Shown one piece after another: positions 8,792 to 16,971 of a DNA stretch of 64,000 nucleotides. A program made the translations under genes and the position numbers. Below the pieces are notes generated by a model, which was given only the letters and a program-made list of their open reading frames with translations, was not told the DNA's origin and did not search any database. This stretch comes from Elusimicrobiota bacterium. GTDB taxonomy: Bacteria; Elusimicrobiota; Elusimicrobia; UBA1565. Within the stretch, counting starts at the first letter, position 1, and each line of letters begins with the position of its first letter. The DNA lies in the NCBI GenBank assembly GCA_041660925.1, contig JBAZVI010000004.1, positions 124,001-188,000 on the forward strand, written 5' to 3'.

Positions 8792-10198
8792 GTGTCCGCG
8801 CCCCTGCGCTTCCCGAAAGGGTTCGTCTGGGGCGCGGCGACCTCCGCCCTTCAGATCGAGGGCGCGACGGCCGAGGAGGGCCGCGGCCCCTCCGTCTGGG
8901 ACGCCTTCTGCCGGGAGCATCCCGAGCGCGTCTTCGGGGGCGCGACGCCCGAACCCGCCTGCGGACACTACGCTCGCTGGGCCGAGGACGTCCGTCATAT
9001 CGCCGAGCTCGGCCATAACGGCTACCGCCTCTCCATCGCCTGGCCGCGCCTCTTCCCGGGTGGAGGGAGCCGCCTCAACGAGCCCGGCGCGGCCTTCTAC
9101 GACCGCCTCTTCGACGCCCTCCTGAAGGCGGGGATCGAGCCCAACGTCACGCTCTACCATTGGGACCTGCCCCTGGAGCTCGGGGAGCGCGGCGGCTGGG
9201 AGTCCCCCGACGTCCCCCTCCGCTTCGCCGACTACGCCCACGCCTGCTTCCGGCGCTACGGCGACCGCGTCCGCCTCTGGGCCACGCTCAACGAGCCGTC
9301 CTGGTGCGTGCTCAACGGCTACGTCACGGGCCTGCACCCGCCCGGCCGCCGCGACCTCGCCGCCGCGCTGCGCGCGGCGCAGGGACTCCTGCGCGGCCAC
9401 GCCCTCGCCGCGGAGGCCGGGCGCCAGGAACTGCGGGACGGACGCGTCGGCGTCGTGCTGAACCTCTCGCCGATCCGTCCCGCCACGGATTCCTCCGCGG
9501 ACCTGGCCGCCGCGCGCCTGGCCGACGGGATGCTCAACCGCTGGTACTCCGACGCGGTCCTGCGCGGGAGCTTCCCCGCCGACGTCGCGGAGCTCTACGC
9601 GCGCCGGGGACTCCTGCCCGCGGGGCTCGAGGAGACGGCCGCGCTCCTGCGCCGGACGCGCCCGGGCTTCCTGGGCGTCAACTACTACTCCTCCCACCAC
9701 GCGAGCGCCGACGCCCCCTCCTCGCGCTTCCACCTCAACGTCTCGGGCCGGCCGGAGGAGGACTGCCTCTTCTCCCTGGAAGGCTTCTTCCGCTTCGTGA
9801 AGGACCCGCGCGGCCGCTTCACGGACTGGGGCTGGGCCGTCGACCCCCCGGGCCTCTTCGAACTGCTGACGCGGCTGAGCCGCGAAGCCCCGGAGACCCC
9901 GCTGTACGTGACGGAGAACGGGCTCGGGCGGCGCGAGGAGGACGCGGAGAGCGCCTTCGAAGACGGGGAGCGCGTCGACTTCGTCCGCGCGCATCTGGAG
10001 GAAGTGCATCGCGCCCTCGCCGCGGGCGCGGACGTGCGCGGCTACTACCTGTGGTCGCTGATGGACAACTTCTCGTGGCTCAACGGGTACCGCAAGCGCT
10101 ACGGCTTCCTGCGGGTGAATCCGCTCACGCTCGAGCGCAGCGAGAAGCGCAGCGCGCGCTGGTTCCGCGAGGTCGCGGCCGCCAACGCCCTGACCTGA
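8792..10198 (+). CDS. Beta-glucosidase, glycoside hydrolase family 1
   Basis: A 468-residue cytoplasmic enzyme of normal GH1 length starting at GTG 8792. The N-terminal FPKGFVWGAATSA motif is the GH1 signature. TLNEP gives the acid/base Glu168 and YVTENGL the nucleophile Glu375. Other conserved pieces are YRLSIAWPRLFP, NVTLYHWDLP, GYYLWSLMDNFSW and RYGF near the end. The enzyme hydrolyses beta-linked glucosides or related disaccharides to monosaccharides. No 6-phospho-specific features can be judged from sequence alone, although the convergent neighbour is a complete PTS, so phosphorylated disaccharides remain possible. The gene is close behind the outer-membrane barrel gene and ends in a long inverted repeat shared with the PTS operon terminus. 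Confidence 0.93.
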   Translation: MSAPLRFPKGFVWGAATSALQIEGATAEEGRGPSVWDAFCREHPERVFGGATPEPACGHYARWAEDVRHIAELGHNGYRLSIAWPRLFPGGGSRLNEPGAAFYDRLFDALLKAGIEPNVTLYHWDLPLELGERGGWESPDVPLRFADYAHACFRRYGDRVRLWATLNEPSWCVLNGYVTGLHPPGRRDLAAALRAAQGLLRGHALAAEAGRQELRDGRVGVVLNLSPIRPATDSSADLAAARLADGMLNRWYSDAVLRGSFPADVAELYARRGLLPAGLEETAALLRRTRPGFLGVNYYSSHHASADAPSSRFHLNVSGRPEEDCLFSLEGFFRFVKDPRGRFTDWGWAVDPPGLFELLTRLSREAPETPLYVTENGLGRREEDAESAFEDGERVDFVRAHLEEVHRALAAGADVRGYYLWSLMDNFSWLNGYRKRYGFLRVNPLTLERSEKRSARWFREVAAANALT

Positions 10199-10253
10199 TA
10201 AATCCGTCGCCTCGATTCCGTTTAATTTGGAAATCGAGGCAACGGATCTATCA
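10196..10253. terminator. Bidirectional inverted-repeat terminator between convergent genes
   Basis: The repeat begins at the TGA stop of the GH1 gene. TGATA pairs with TATCA, and ATCCGT plus GCCTCGATTCC pair with GGAATCGAGGC-like and ACGGAT sequences, around an AT-rich loop near 10220-10228. It lies between the GH1 gene and the oppositely transcribed PTS gene. A strong T-run is lacking on either side. Confidence 0.75.
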
Positions 10254-10297
10254 GGTGGGCTTCGGCCTGCGGCAGTCTCTTCCTGAAGGGATCCCGA

Positions 10298-12070
10298 TCA
10301 GACCGCGAGCAGGGCGCGCAATTCCGCGGCGTACTGGTCCGCGGAGGAACCCACCAGGAGATGCGCCACGCCCTCGGCGGGACGCATCACGCCGTAGGCC
10401 CCGGCGGCGGCCAGCGCGGCCTCGTCGATGCGCGAGGAATCGGCGAGCTCGACGCGCAGCCGGGTGAAGGCGCAGTCCTCCACCTTCCGGACGTTCCCCG
10501 CCCCGCCCAGGGCCGCGAGGATGAGCCCGGCCGCGCGGGCCGCCTCGGGGTCGCGCGCCCGCCCGGGCTGGGCGGCCGCGGCGGGAGCCGCCTCCGCCGA
10601 GCCTTCCGCGGCGTCGGCCTCCGGGCCGGCGCTGCGCAGGTAGATCTCGATCTCGGTCTTGATGTTCTCCGAGCGCGTGCCGAAGATGGCCTGCACGCCG
10701 CTGCCGGCCATGACGACGCCGGCGGCGCCGAGCGACTTGAGGCGCTCGGAGCGGACCCGGCTCACGTCCTCGACGCTGACGCGCAGGCGGGTGATGCAGG
10801 CGTCCAGGTTCTTGATGTTCGAGCGCCCGCCGAAGGCGAGGACGAGCTGCAGCGCGTGCCCTCCCGCCGCGGCCGCGGGAGCGGGAGCGGCCTCTTCCTC
10901 GGCCGCCTCGCGGCCGGGGGTGCGCAGGTCGAACATGTCGATGGCCCAGCGGAACACCCCGTAGTAGACGCAGGCGTAGATGGGGCCGATGAGGAGCACG
11001 AGCCAGGGCTTGGTGTCCTTGGCGTAATAGAGGACGTAGTCGATGAAGCCCTGCGAGAAGGTGAAGCCCAGCTTCGCTCCCAGCAGCGAGAAGAGGATCT
11101 GCGAGAAGCCCGCGAGCACGGCGTGCAGCGCGTAGAGCACCGGCGCCACGAACATGAAGGAGAACTCGATGGGCTCGGTGATCCCGGTCAAGAACGAGGT
11201 GAGCGCCGCGGAGACCATGATGCCGCCGATGCGCTTGCGGTGCTCGGGCCGGGCGCTGTGCCACATGGCCATCGCGGCCGCGGGCAGGCCCCACATCTTG
11301 AAGAGGTAGGCGCCGCCCAGGATGCCGGCCGTGGGGTCTCCGGCGAAGAAGCGCGTGATGTCGCCGTGGACGACCTCTCCGCCCGCCTTCGTGAAGGAGC
11401 CGATCTCGAAGAAGAAGGGCACGTTCCAGATGTGGTGCAGGCCGAAGGGGATGAGCAGGCGCTCGACGAAGCCGTAGACGGCCGCGGCGAGCGTCGGATT
11501 GCCGTAGGCCGCGTACTGCGAGAAGACGCGGATGCCCCGGCCGACCGGCGGCCAGAGATAGCTCATGGCGACGCCGATGACGACGGCGGCGAAGGCGGTC
11601 ACGATGGGGACGAAGCGCTTGCCGGCGAAGAAGCCCAGGTACGGCGGCAGCTCGATGCGGTAGTAGCGCTTGAACATGGCCGCCGCCACGCCGCCCATGA
11701 GGATGCCCCCGAAGACGCCGGTGTCGATGGACTTGATGCCCATGATGGGCTTGACCTCGACGCCGTGCCGGGCGGCGAGCAGCCCCATCGTCGCGAGCAG
11801 GACCGCGTAGCCCACGACCGCGGAGAGGGAGGCCACCCCGTCGTTGTCGGCCAGGCCGAGGGCCACGCCGATGGCGAAGAAGAGGGGCAGGTTCCCGAAG
11901 ATCGCCCCGCCGGCGTCGCGCATGATGGAGGAGAGGAGGTCGGGCATCCAGGTGAAGCCGGCGCTGCCGACGCCGAGCAGGATGCCGGCGACCGGGAGCA
12001 CGGCGACCGGCAGCATGAGCGACTTGCCGATCTTCTGCAGCAGGCCGAACGCGTCCTTGAGGATGTTCAT
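10298..12070 (-). CDS. PTS glucose/GlcNAc-family permease with two EIIB domains (EIIC-EIIB-EIIB)
   Basis: A 590-residue sugar permease of the Glc family. Residues 1-385 are the membrane EIIC domain, with the conserved GITEPIEF segment at 296-303 and an LHHIWNVPFFFEIGSF loop. Two EIIB domains follow: the first at about 405-480 with phosphorylatable Cys425 in LDACITRLRV, the second at about 515-588 with Cys533 in EDCAFTRLRV. Most relatives have one EIIB. The second copy keeps the cysteine and so may be active. The protein imports and phosphorylates a sugar, probably glucose or N-acetylglucosamine. It lacks EIIA, which is fused to EI in the upstream gene; the two genes overlap by ATGA. Together they form a complete phosphorelay. 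Confidence 0.92.
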   Translation of the reverse strand: MNILKDAFGLLQKIGKSLMLPVAVLPVAGILLGVGSAGFTWMPDLLSSIMRDAGGAIFGNLPLFFAIGVALGLADNDGVASLSAVVGYAVLLATMGLLAARHGVEVKPIMGIKSIDTGVFGGILMGGVAAAMFKRYYRIELPPYLGFFAGKRFVPIVTAFAAVVIGVAMSYLWPPVGRGIRVFSQYAAYGNPTLAAAVYGFVERLLIPFGLHHIWNVPFFFEIGSFTKAGGEVVHGDITRFFAGDPTAGILGGAYLFKMWGLPAAAMAMWHSARPEHRKRIGGIMVSAALTSFLTGITEPIEFSFMFVAPVLYALHAVLAGFSQILFSLLGAKLGFTFSQGFIDYVLYYAKDTKPWLVLLIGPIYACVYYGVFRWAIDMFDLRTPGREAAEEEAAPAPAAAAGGHALQLVLAFGGRSNIKNLDACITRLRVSVEDVSRVRSERLKSLGAAGVVMAGSGVQAIFGTRSENIKTEIEIYLRSAGPEADAAEGSAEAAPAAAAQPGRARDPEAARAAGLILAALGGAGNVRKVEDCAFTRLRVELADSSRIDEAALAAAGAYGVMRPAEGVAHLLVGSSADQYAAELRALLAV

Positions 12071-14619
12071 GCCGCCTCCCCGCCCGCCGCGACGGGCGAC
12101 TGGGCCTCGTGCTCGGCCACGAGGGCCCGGACCTCGGCGGCCGAAGCCGCCGCGCAGGCCCTGCGCGCGAGCTCGCGGCAGGCCGCATGGTCGGCGCGCC
12201 GCACCGCGGCCTTGACCGCGGGGACCGCCGGAGCGCTGACGCTCAGCTCGTCGACGTCGAGGCCGACGAGCAGGGGCACCGCCTGCAGGTCTCCGGCCGC
12301 GCCGCCGCAGACGCCCACCGGACGCTTGTGCGTCCGGGCGCCTTCGACGGCCTGCCGGATCATGAGCAGGACGGAAGGATGGAGCGCGTCCACCCGCGCG
12401 GCGAGCTTGGGGTTTCCCCGGTCCATCGCGAGCGTGTACTGCGTGAGGTCGTTGGTGCCCACCGAGAAGAAGTCGGCCTCGCGCGCCAGGTGCGCGCCGA
12501 GCAGCGCCGCGGAGGGGACCTCGATCATGACCCCGACCGGCGGCGGCTCGACGCCCAGGCGCCGCGCCTCCTCGAGGAGAAGGGCCTTGGCCGAGCGGAA
12601 CTCGTCGAGGTCGGCGACCATCGGGAAGAGGACCTTGAGCCGCCCGCCCTCGCGCGCGGCGCGCAGGAGCGCGCGCAGCTGCGTGCGCAGGATCTCGGGC
12701 CGCTCCAGCAGGAGGCGGATGCCGCGCTCTCCGAGGAAGGGGTTCTCCTCCTGCGCCATGGCGAGATAGGGAAGGACCTTGTCTCCGCCCACGTCGAGGA
12801 CCCGCACGACCACCGACGCCGCGGGGAAGGCCTTCGCCATCGCGGCGTAGGCCGCCGTCTGCTCGTCCTCGCTCGGGGCCGTCTCGCGCTCGAGGAAGAG
12901 GAACTCCGAGCGGCAGAGCCCGACGCCCTCGGCGCCGATGCGCGCGGCGTCCGCGGCCTCGGCCGCCTTGCCGATGTTGGCCTCGACCCGGATGCGGCGG
13001 CCGTCCTTCGTGCGCGCCTCGTCGCGGGACGCGGACAGTTCGGCCTCCCGGCGCCGGCGGGCTCCCGCCTGCCGGACCCGGGCGGCCTCGGTCTCCGCCG
13101 GGGTCGGGGCGGTGAGCAGCGTGCCCTTGTCCGCGTCGAGGATGAGCGGAGCGCCGTCGGGCACCGCGAGGAGCTTGAGCTCGACGGCGGCGAGCGCGGG
13201 GATGCCGAGCGAGCGGCAGAGGATGGCGACGTGCGAGGTGCCGCCGCCGCCCACGGTGCAGACGCCGAGGACGCGGGCCGGGTCGAGCCCGGCCGTGTCG
13301 GAGGGCGTGAGGTCCTCGGCGAGCAGGATGCAGCCCGCCGGGAACTCGCGCTGCTCGACCGGGGCCCCGGTGAGGATGCGCAGCACGCGCAGGCCGACGT
13401 CCTTGACGTCGACGGCGCGTCCGGCGAGCACGTCGTTGTTGAGCCGGCTGAGGCGTCCGGCGAAGTCGCGGCAGGAGCACTGCCAGGCGGCGCCGGCGCT
13501 CGCGCCCTTCGCGAGGGCCGTCTCGGCGATCTCGAGGAGCTCGGGGTCGTCGAGGAGCTCGCGGTGCGCGCCGAAGATGGCGGCCTTGTTGGCGTCGCGC
13601 TCGGCGCTCAGGCGCGTCTGCAGGGTCTCGAGCTCCGCCTTCGCCCTTTCCAGGGCGTGCGCGAGCCGGGCGCGCTCGACGGGCGCCCCCTCGCCGGCCT
13701 CGGCGACATGGACTTCGACGCGGCGGAACTGGAAGGAGGCGCCGATGGAGAGGCCGGGGGAGGCGGTCACGCCGGAGAGGGCGCGGGGATCCTCGGAGCG
13801 GGGATGGACCGGCTGCGACGCCGGCGCCGGGGCCTCCTTCTCCTCGAGACCCGCGAGGATCAGGCGCGCGAGCTCTTCGACCGCCTCGTGCGCGTCGGGG
13901 CCTTCGGCGACGACGACGACCTTGTCGCCCTGCTTCACGTTGAGGCTCATGATGGCGACGAGGCTCTTCGCGTTCGCCGACGCCTCGCCGCGGCGCAGCT
14001 GCACCGCGCTGTGGAAGCGCTTGGCCGCGTGCGCGAGCACCGAGGCCGGACGCGCGTGCAGGCCGGTGGGGTTGGGGACGACGAGCGCGTCCGAGCTCGC
14101 GCTCCCGCCGGCCGCCGGCGCCTCGGCGGCGGCGGGCTCCCGCAGCGTGACCTCGAGCGCGAGGTCCGTCCCCGCCTTCACGCTCCCGGACGGGTGCGTG
14201 AGGGAGGCGATGCGCTCGACGTCGGTGACGAGGAGCTGGGTCAGCAGGCTCTTCGCCCGGCGCGCGACCGCGTCCGCGTCGAACTCGATGAGCGCCTGCC
14301 CCGCGGAGACCCGGTCCCCGGCGCGGACCTTGAGCCGGAAGCCCTCGCCCTTGAGCTGGACGGTGTCCACGCCGATGTGGAGCATGACCTCGACGCCCCC
14401 GTCGGCCCGCAGGGTGAGCGCGTGGCCGGAGGCGTGCGCATGGACGACCTCGCCGCCGCAGGGGGCGAGGAGGGTCGAGCTCGTCGGGTCGATGGAGACG
14501 CCGTCGCCCACGATGCGCTGGGCGAAGACGGGGTCGGGGACCTTCTCGAGGGGGACGATGCGTCCGTCCAGGGGCGCCAGCAGGCGCAGGATGGGCGGCA
14601 GCTGTCGGGTCGCGCTCAT
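12067..14619 (-). CDS. Fused PTS protein EIIA-HPr-Enzyme I
   Basis: An 850-residue fusion that should carry phosphate from PEP to the partner permease. EIIA (Glc type) occupies about 1-150, with active-site His81 in VMLHIGVDTV. HPr occupies about 175-260, with His188 in NPTGLHARPAS and a regulatory-site-like Ser219. Enzyme I occupies about 280-850, with His463 in GGGGTSHVAIL, PEP-binding motifs such as RSEFLFL and GGDKVLPY, and the C-terminal VGVCGGAAGD loop. All three phosphorylated histidines are intact. The start ATG at 14619 faces the divergent regulator gene with 133 bases between. With the EIIC-EIIB-EIIB gene this makes a two-gene PTS. The fusion resembles FruB/PtsA-type multidomain proteins but carries a Glc-type EIIA. 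Confidence 0.93.
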   Translation of the reverse strand: MSATRQLPPILRLLAPLDGRIVPLEKVPDPVFAQRIVGDGVSIDPTSSTLLAPCGGEVVHAHASGHALTLRADGGVEVMLHIGVDTVQLKGEGFRLKVRAGDRVSAGQALIEFDADAVARRAKSLLTQLLVTDVERIASLTHPSGSVKAGTDLALEVTLREPAAAEAPAAGGSASSDALVVPNPTGLHARPASVLAHAAKRFHSAVQLRRGEASANAKSLVAIMSLNVKQGDKVVVVAEGPDAHEAVEELARLILAGLEEKEAPAPASQPVHPRSEDPRALSGVTASPGLSIGASFQFRRVEVHVAEAGEGAPVERARLAHALERAKAELETLQTRLSAERDANKAAIFGAHRELLDDPELLEIAETALAKGASAGAAWQCSCRDFAGRLSRLNNDVLAGRAVDVKDVGLRVLRILTGAPVEQREFPAGCILLAEDLTPSDTAGLDPARVLGVCTVGGGGTSHVAILCRSLGIPALAAVELKLLAVPDGAPLILDADKGTLLTAPTPAETEAARVRQAGARRRREAELSASRDEARTKDGRRIRVEANIGKAAEAADAARIGAEGVGLCRSEFLFLERETAPSEDEQTAAYAAMAKAFPAASVVVRVLDVGGDKVLPYLAMAQEENPFLGERGIRLLLERPEILRTQLRALLRAAREGGRLKVLFPMVADLDEFRSAKALLLEEARRLGVEPPPVGVMIEVPSAALLGAHLAREADFFSVGTNDLTQYTLAMDRGNPKLAARVDALHPSVLLMIRQAVEGARTHKRPVGVCGGAAGDLQAVPLLVGLDVDELSVSAPAVPAVKAAVRRADHAACRELARRACAAASAAEVRALVAEHEAQSPVAAGGEAA

Positions 14620-14695
14620 GGTCTTCCTCTGCGTCCGGGCCCCCGTGTCGACGGGAGGCGGAGCGGACGGACCGCTCCGGGAGCGCGGACGAAGC

Positions 14696-14752
14696 ATGAT
14701 ACCATAGCGGGGTTGCGCGGCGCGCCTCCGGCATGATAACCTGCCGGTTACC
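14696..14752. promoter_or_regulatory. Divergent control region with repeated ATGATA(A)CC and inverted repeat
   Basis: Between the divergent PTS and regulator genes the motif ATGATACC (14696-14703) recurs as ATGATAACC (14733-14741). The second copy forms an imperfect inverted repeat, GATAACC-TGCC-GGTTACC (14735-14752), that ends directly against the regulator start codon. This is a plausible operator for self-repression and for control of the PTS genes. No binding evidence exists beyond the symmetry. Confidence 0.4.
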
Positions 14753-15598
14753 ATGGGACACTTCTCCAGAACCCTTTCCGAGCTGCGCGCCGGCGCCGGC
14801 TGGCGCACCGCCTACGCCTTCTACCACCGCAACGGGGGTCGGCGGACCTTCCCGTTCACCTACGCCTACTACGCGAAGATCGAGCGCGGCGGCGGCCTGC
14901 CCCGCCCGGAGTGGGTGCCCAGGCTCCTCACGCTCCTGCGCATCCCCCCCAACGCCGAGTCGCAGCGCAAGCTGCTGCTCTCCTACCTCAAGGACCTCAT
15001 CGGCAAGGACGAGCTCTTCGAGACCCTCGTCGGCCCCCTCCTGCGCCCCCACGCGCCCGAGCGGCCCGAGAAGAAGGTCATCAAGCGTCTGCTCAGCGGA
15101 CAGGCCTACCATGTCTCCATCGAGCAGTTCCGGACCCTCCTCTCCTCGCGCGCGGCCTATTGGGCCTTCAACTGCGTCGTCAACAACCACAAGCCCCTGC
15201 GCCGCGAGGAGCTCTCCGAGGCGCTGGGCGTCGGGGCCGGGGAGCTCGGGACGGCCCTCGGGCGGCTGCTCGCGGCCAAACTCGTGCGCCGGACGGCGAG
15301 CGGGAAGATCCTCTCCTCCCTGGCCACCCGCTACTGCGTGTTCCCGCGCGGCTACGCCGGCTATGAGGCGGACCTCAAGAAGCTCAAGGCCTTCAACGCG
15401 GACCCGCCCGGAGAGCGCTGCAAGGCCGTCCTCGACGCCGGGGTGACGATCCGCGCGAGCGCCGCCGACGTCGCGGGCCTCGAGGTCGCCCTGCGCGAGA
15501 CCCTCGAGAGCGCCTCCGCCTCCTCGGTCTACGAAACGGGAGAGGACACGGCCATGTTCATCATCGACGCCCGCATCCGCCGGGCCTTCCCGTTCTGA
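14753..15598 (+). CDS. Helix-turn-helix regulator of the TIGR02147/DUF4423-like type
   Basis: A 281-residue soluble protein. Residues about 5-80 (starting FSRTLSELRAG, then YYAKIERGGGLPRPEW) look like an XRE-type helix-turn-helix. A second winged-helix-like segment at about 120-185 (ISLA-like spacing with LRREELSEALGVGAGEL) precedes a C-terminal alpha/beta segment ending in MFIIDARIRRAFPF. This layout resembles the TIGR02147/DUF4423 regulators common in some deep-branching Gram-negatives; the family call is from memory of motifs. It is divergent from the PTS genes, and an inverted repeat touches its start codon, so it may sense sugar phosphorylation state. Its stop overlaps the msrB-msrA start by one base, so both are likely on one transcript. 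Confidence 0.6.
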   Translation: MGHFSRTLSELRAGAGWRTAYAFYHRNGGRRTFPFTYAYYAKIERGGGLPRPEWVPRLLTLLRIPPNAESQRKLLLSYLKDLIGKDELFETLVGPLLRPHAPERPEKKVIKRLLSGQAYHVSIEQFRTLLSSRAAYWAFNCVVNNHKPLRREELSEALGVGAGELGTALGRLLAAKLVRRTASGKILSSLATRYCVFPRGYAGYEADLKKLKAFNADPPGERCKAVLDAGVTIRASAADVAGLEVALRETLESASASSVYETGEDTAMFIIDARIRRAFPF

Positions 15599-16656
15599 TG
15601 CGGGCGCTCGCCGCGCTCGTCCTGCTCGCCCTCCCCGCGCTCGGCGCGGCCGCACCCAGGAAGGAGACCCCGATGCCCGAATACGCCAAGCCGTCCGACG
15701 AGGAGCTGCGCCGCCGCCTCACGCCCCTCCAGTACGAGGTGACGCAGAAGGCGGCCACCGAGCCGGCCTTCGAGAACCCCTACCACGACCACAAGGAGGC
15801 CGGTCTCTACGTGGACGTCGCGACCGGCGAGCCGCTCTTCTCCTCGCTCGACAAGTTCGACTCCGGCTGCGGCTGGCCGAGCTTCACCCGGCCGCTCGAG
15901 CCCGCGCGCGTCGTGGAGAAGGAGGACCGGAGCCGTCTCATGCGGCGCGTCGAGGTGCGCTCGAAGTCCGGCGGCTCCCATCTCGGGCACGTCTTCACGG
16001 ACGGCCCCAAGGAGGCCGGCGGGCGGCGCTTCTGCATCAACTCCGCGTCCCTGCGCTTCGTCCCGGTCTCGAAGCTCGAAGCCGAGGGTTACGGGAAGTA
16101 CCTGCCGCTCTTCGCGAAGAAGGCCGCGCGGTCGTCGGCCAAGTCCACCTCCGCCTACCCGGTCCCCGACGGGGCCGAAGCCGCCCTTCTGGCCGGCGGC
16201 TGCTTCTGGGGCATGCAGGGCATCCTGCGCGAGATCACCGGCGTGCTCAGGACCGAGGTGGGCTACACCGGCGGGAAGACCGAGCATCCCCGCTACGAGG
16301 ACGTGAAGACGGGGAAGACCGGGCACGCCGAAGCCATCGCCGTGACCTTCGACCCGAAGAAGCTCACCTACGAGCAGCTGCTCGGCTTCTACTTCCGCAT
16401 GCACGACCCGACGACCGCCGACCGGCAGGGCAACGACCGGGGCTCGCAGTACCGCTCAGCGGTCTTCTACATGAGCGAGGAACAGCGCGCGACGGCGGAG
16501 GCGGTCAAGGACAGGGTGGCGGCCTCCGGGAAGTGGAAGGCGCCCGTCGTGACGCAGATCGTCCCGGCCTCGAAGTTCTGGTCCGCCGAAGAAGGGCACC
16601 AGGACTACCTGAAGAAGCACCCCGGCGGCTACAGCTGCCACTTCCTCAGAGACTAG
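15598..16656 (+). CDS. Exported MsrB-MsrA fusion, peptide-methionine sulfoxide reductase
   Basis: A 352-residue protein with an N-terminal signal peptide (hydrophobic residues 4-16, cleavage near GAAAP). The MsrB domain comes first (about 30-165), with GCGWPSF, GGSHLGHVF and the catalytic cysteine in RRFCINSASLRF. The two CxxC zinc motifs of many MsrB proteins are absent. The MsrA domain follows (about 180-350), with GGCFWG carrying its catalytic cysteine, then GYTGG, GHAEAI, DPTTADRQGNDRGSQYRS and EEGHQDY. The enzyme repairs both R and S forms of oxidised methionine in exported proteins. The order B then A is the reverse of the classic Neisseria PilB arrangement. No dedicated thioredoxin-like donor lies next to it. 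Its end overlaps a convergent small gene by 11 bases. Confidence 0.93.
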   Translation: MRALAALVLLALPALGAAAPRKETPMPEYAKPSDEELRRRLTPLQYEVTQKAATEPAFENPYHDHKEAGLYVDVATGEPLFSSLDKFDSGCGWPSFTRPLEPARVVEKEDRSRLMRRVEVRSKSGGSHLGHVFTDGPKEAGGRRFCINSASLRFVPVSKLEAEGYGKYLPLFAKKAARSSAKSTSAYPVPDGAEAALLAGGCFWGMQGILREITGVLRTEVGYTGGKTEHPRYEDVKTGKTGHAEAIAVTFDPKKLTYEQLLGFYFRMHDPTTADRQGNDRGSQYRSAVFYMSEEQRATAEAVKDRVAASGKWKAPVVTQIVPASKFWSAEEGHQDYLKKHPGGYSCHFLRD

Positions 16657-16906
16657 GCTTCGTCTGATCCTCGAGCGCGGCGAGCAGCGCGAGCGCCTCG
16701 GCCCGGTCCGCTCCGCAGGCGTTCGGACGCGGAGTGAAGTCCCGGCAGACGGGCGGGTAGTCCGCCGTCCCCCACACCGAACACGACAGGTCCTCGCGCA
16801 GGTTCGCACAGCGCGCGCCCGCGGGCTTTCCGCCCGGATGACCCGGGAGCGGGCTCGAGATGGACGGCGCGACGCAGCAGGCGCCGCAGCCGGGACGGCA
16901 GATCAT
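16646..16906 (-). CDS. Small YkgJ-like cysteine-cluster protein
   Basis: An 86-residue protein with seven cysteines. The N-terminal CRPGCGACC cluster and the later CSVW, CRDF and CGADR cysteines match the YkgJ (UPF0153) family, thought to bind zinc or an iron-sulfur cluster; its function is unknown. The SSPLPGHPGGKPAG and FTPRPNACG pieces are also typical. It is convergent with the MsrB-MsrA gene and the two 3' ends overlap by 11 bases. The start is ATG 16906, only 65 bases from the divergent fhs gene. Confidence 0.75.
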   Translation of the reverse strand: MICRPGCGACCVAPSISSPLPGHPGGKPAGARCANLREDLSCSVWGTADYPPVCRDFTPRPNACGADRAEALALLAALEDQTKPSL

Positions 16907-16932
16907 GAGGGGCTTCCCATGGCGCGCGTACG

Positions 16933-16938
16933 CTATGA
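16933..16938 (+). promoter_or_regulatory. Candidate -10 box for fhs
   Basis: TATGAT lies within the palindrome ATGATATCAT (16934-16943), about 35 bases before the fhs start. A good Shine-Dalgarno (AAGAGGTG) follows at about 16961-16968. No strong -35 box is visible. Confidence 0.4.
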
Positions 16939-16971
16939 TATCATTCGGCCGTCGGCCCCAAGAGGTGAGCG

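Noticed and set aside
12109..14736. Long open frame on the plus strand opposite the EIIA-HPr-EI gene
   Set aside because: The very high GC content leaves antisense frames open. The minus-strand frame has full PTS motifs, so the other is a shadow.
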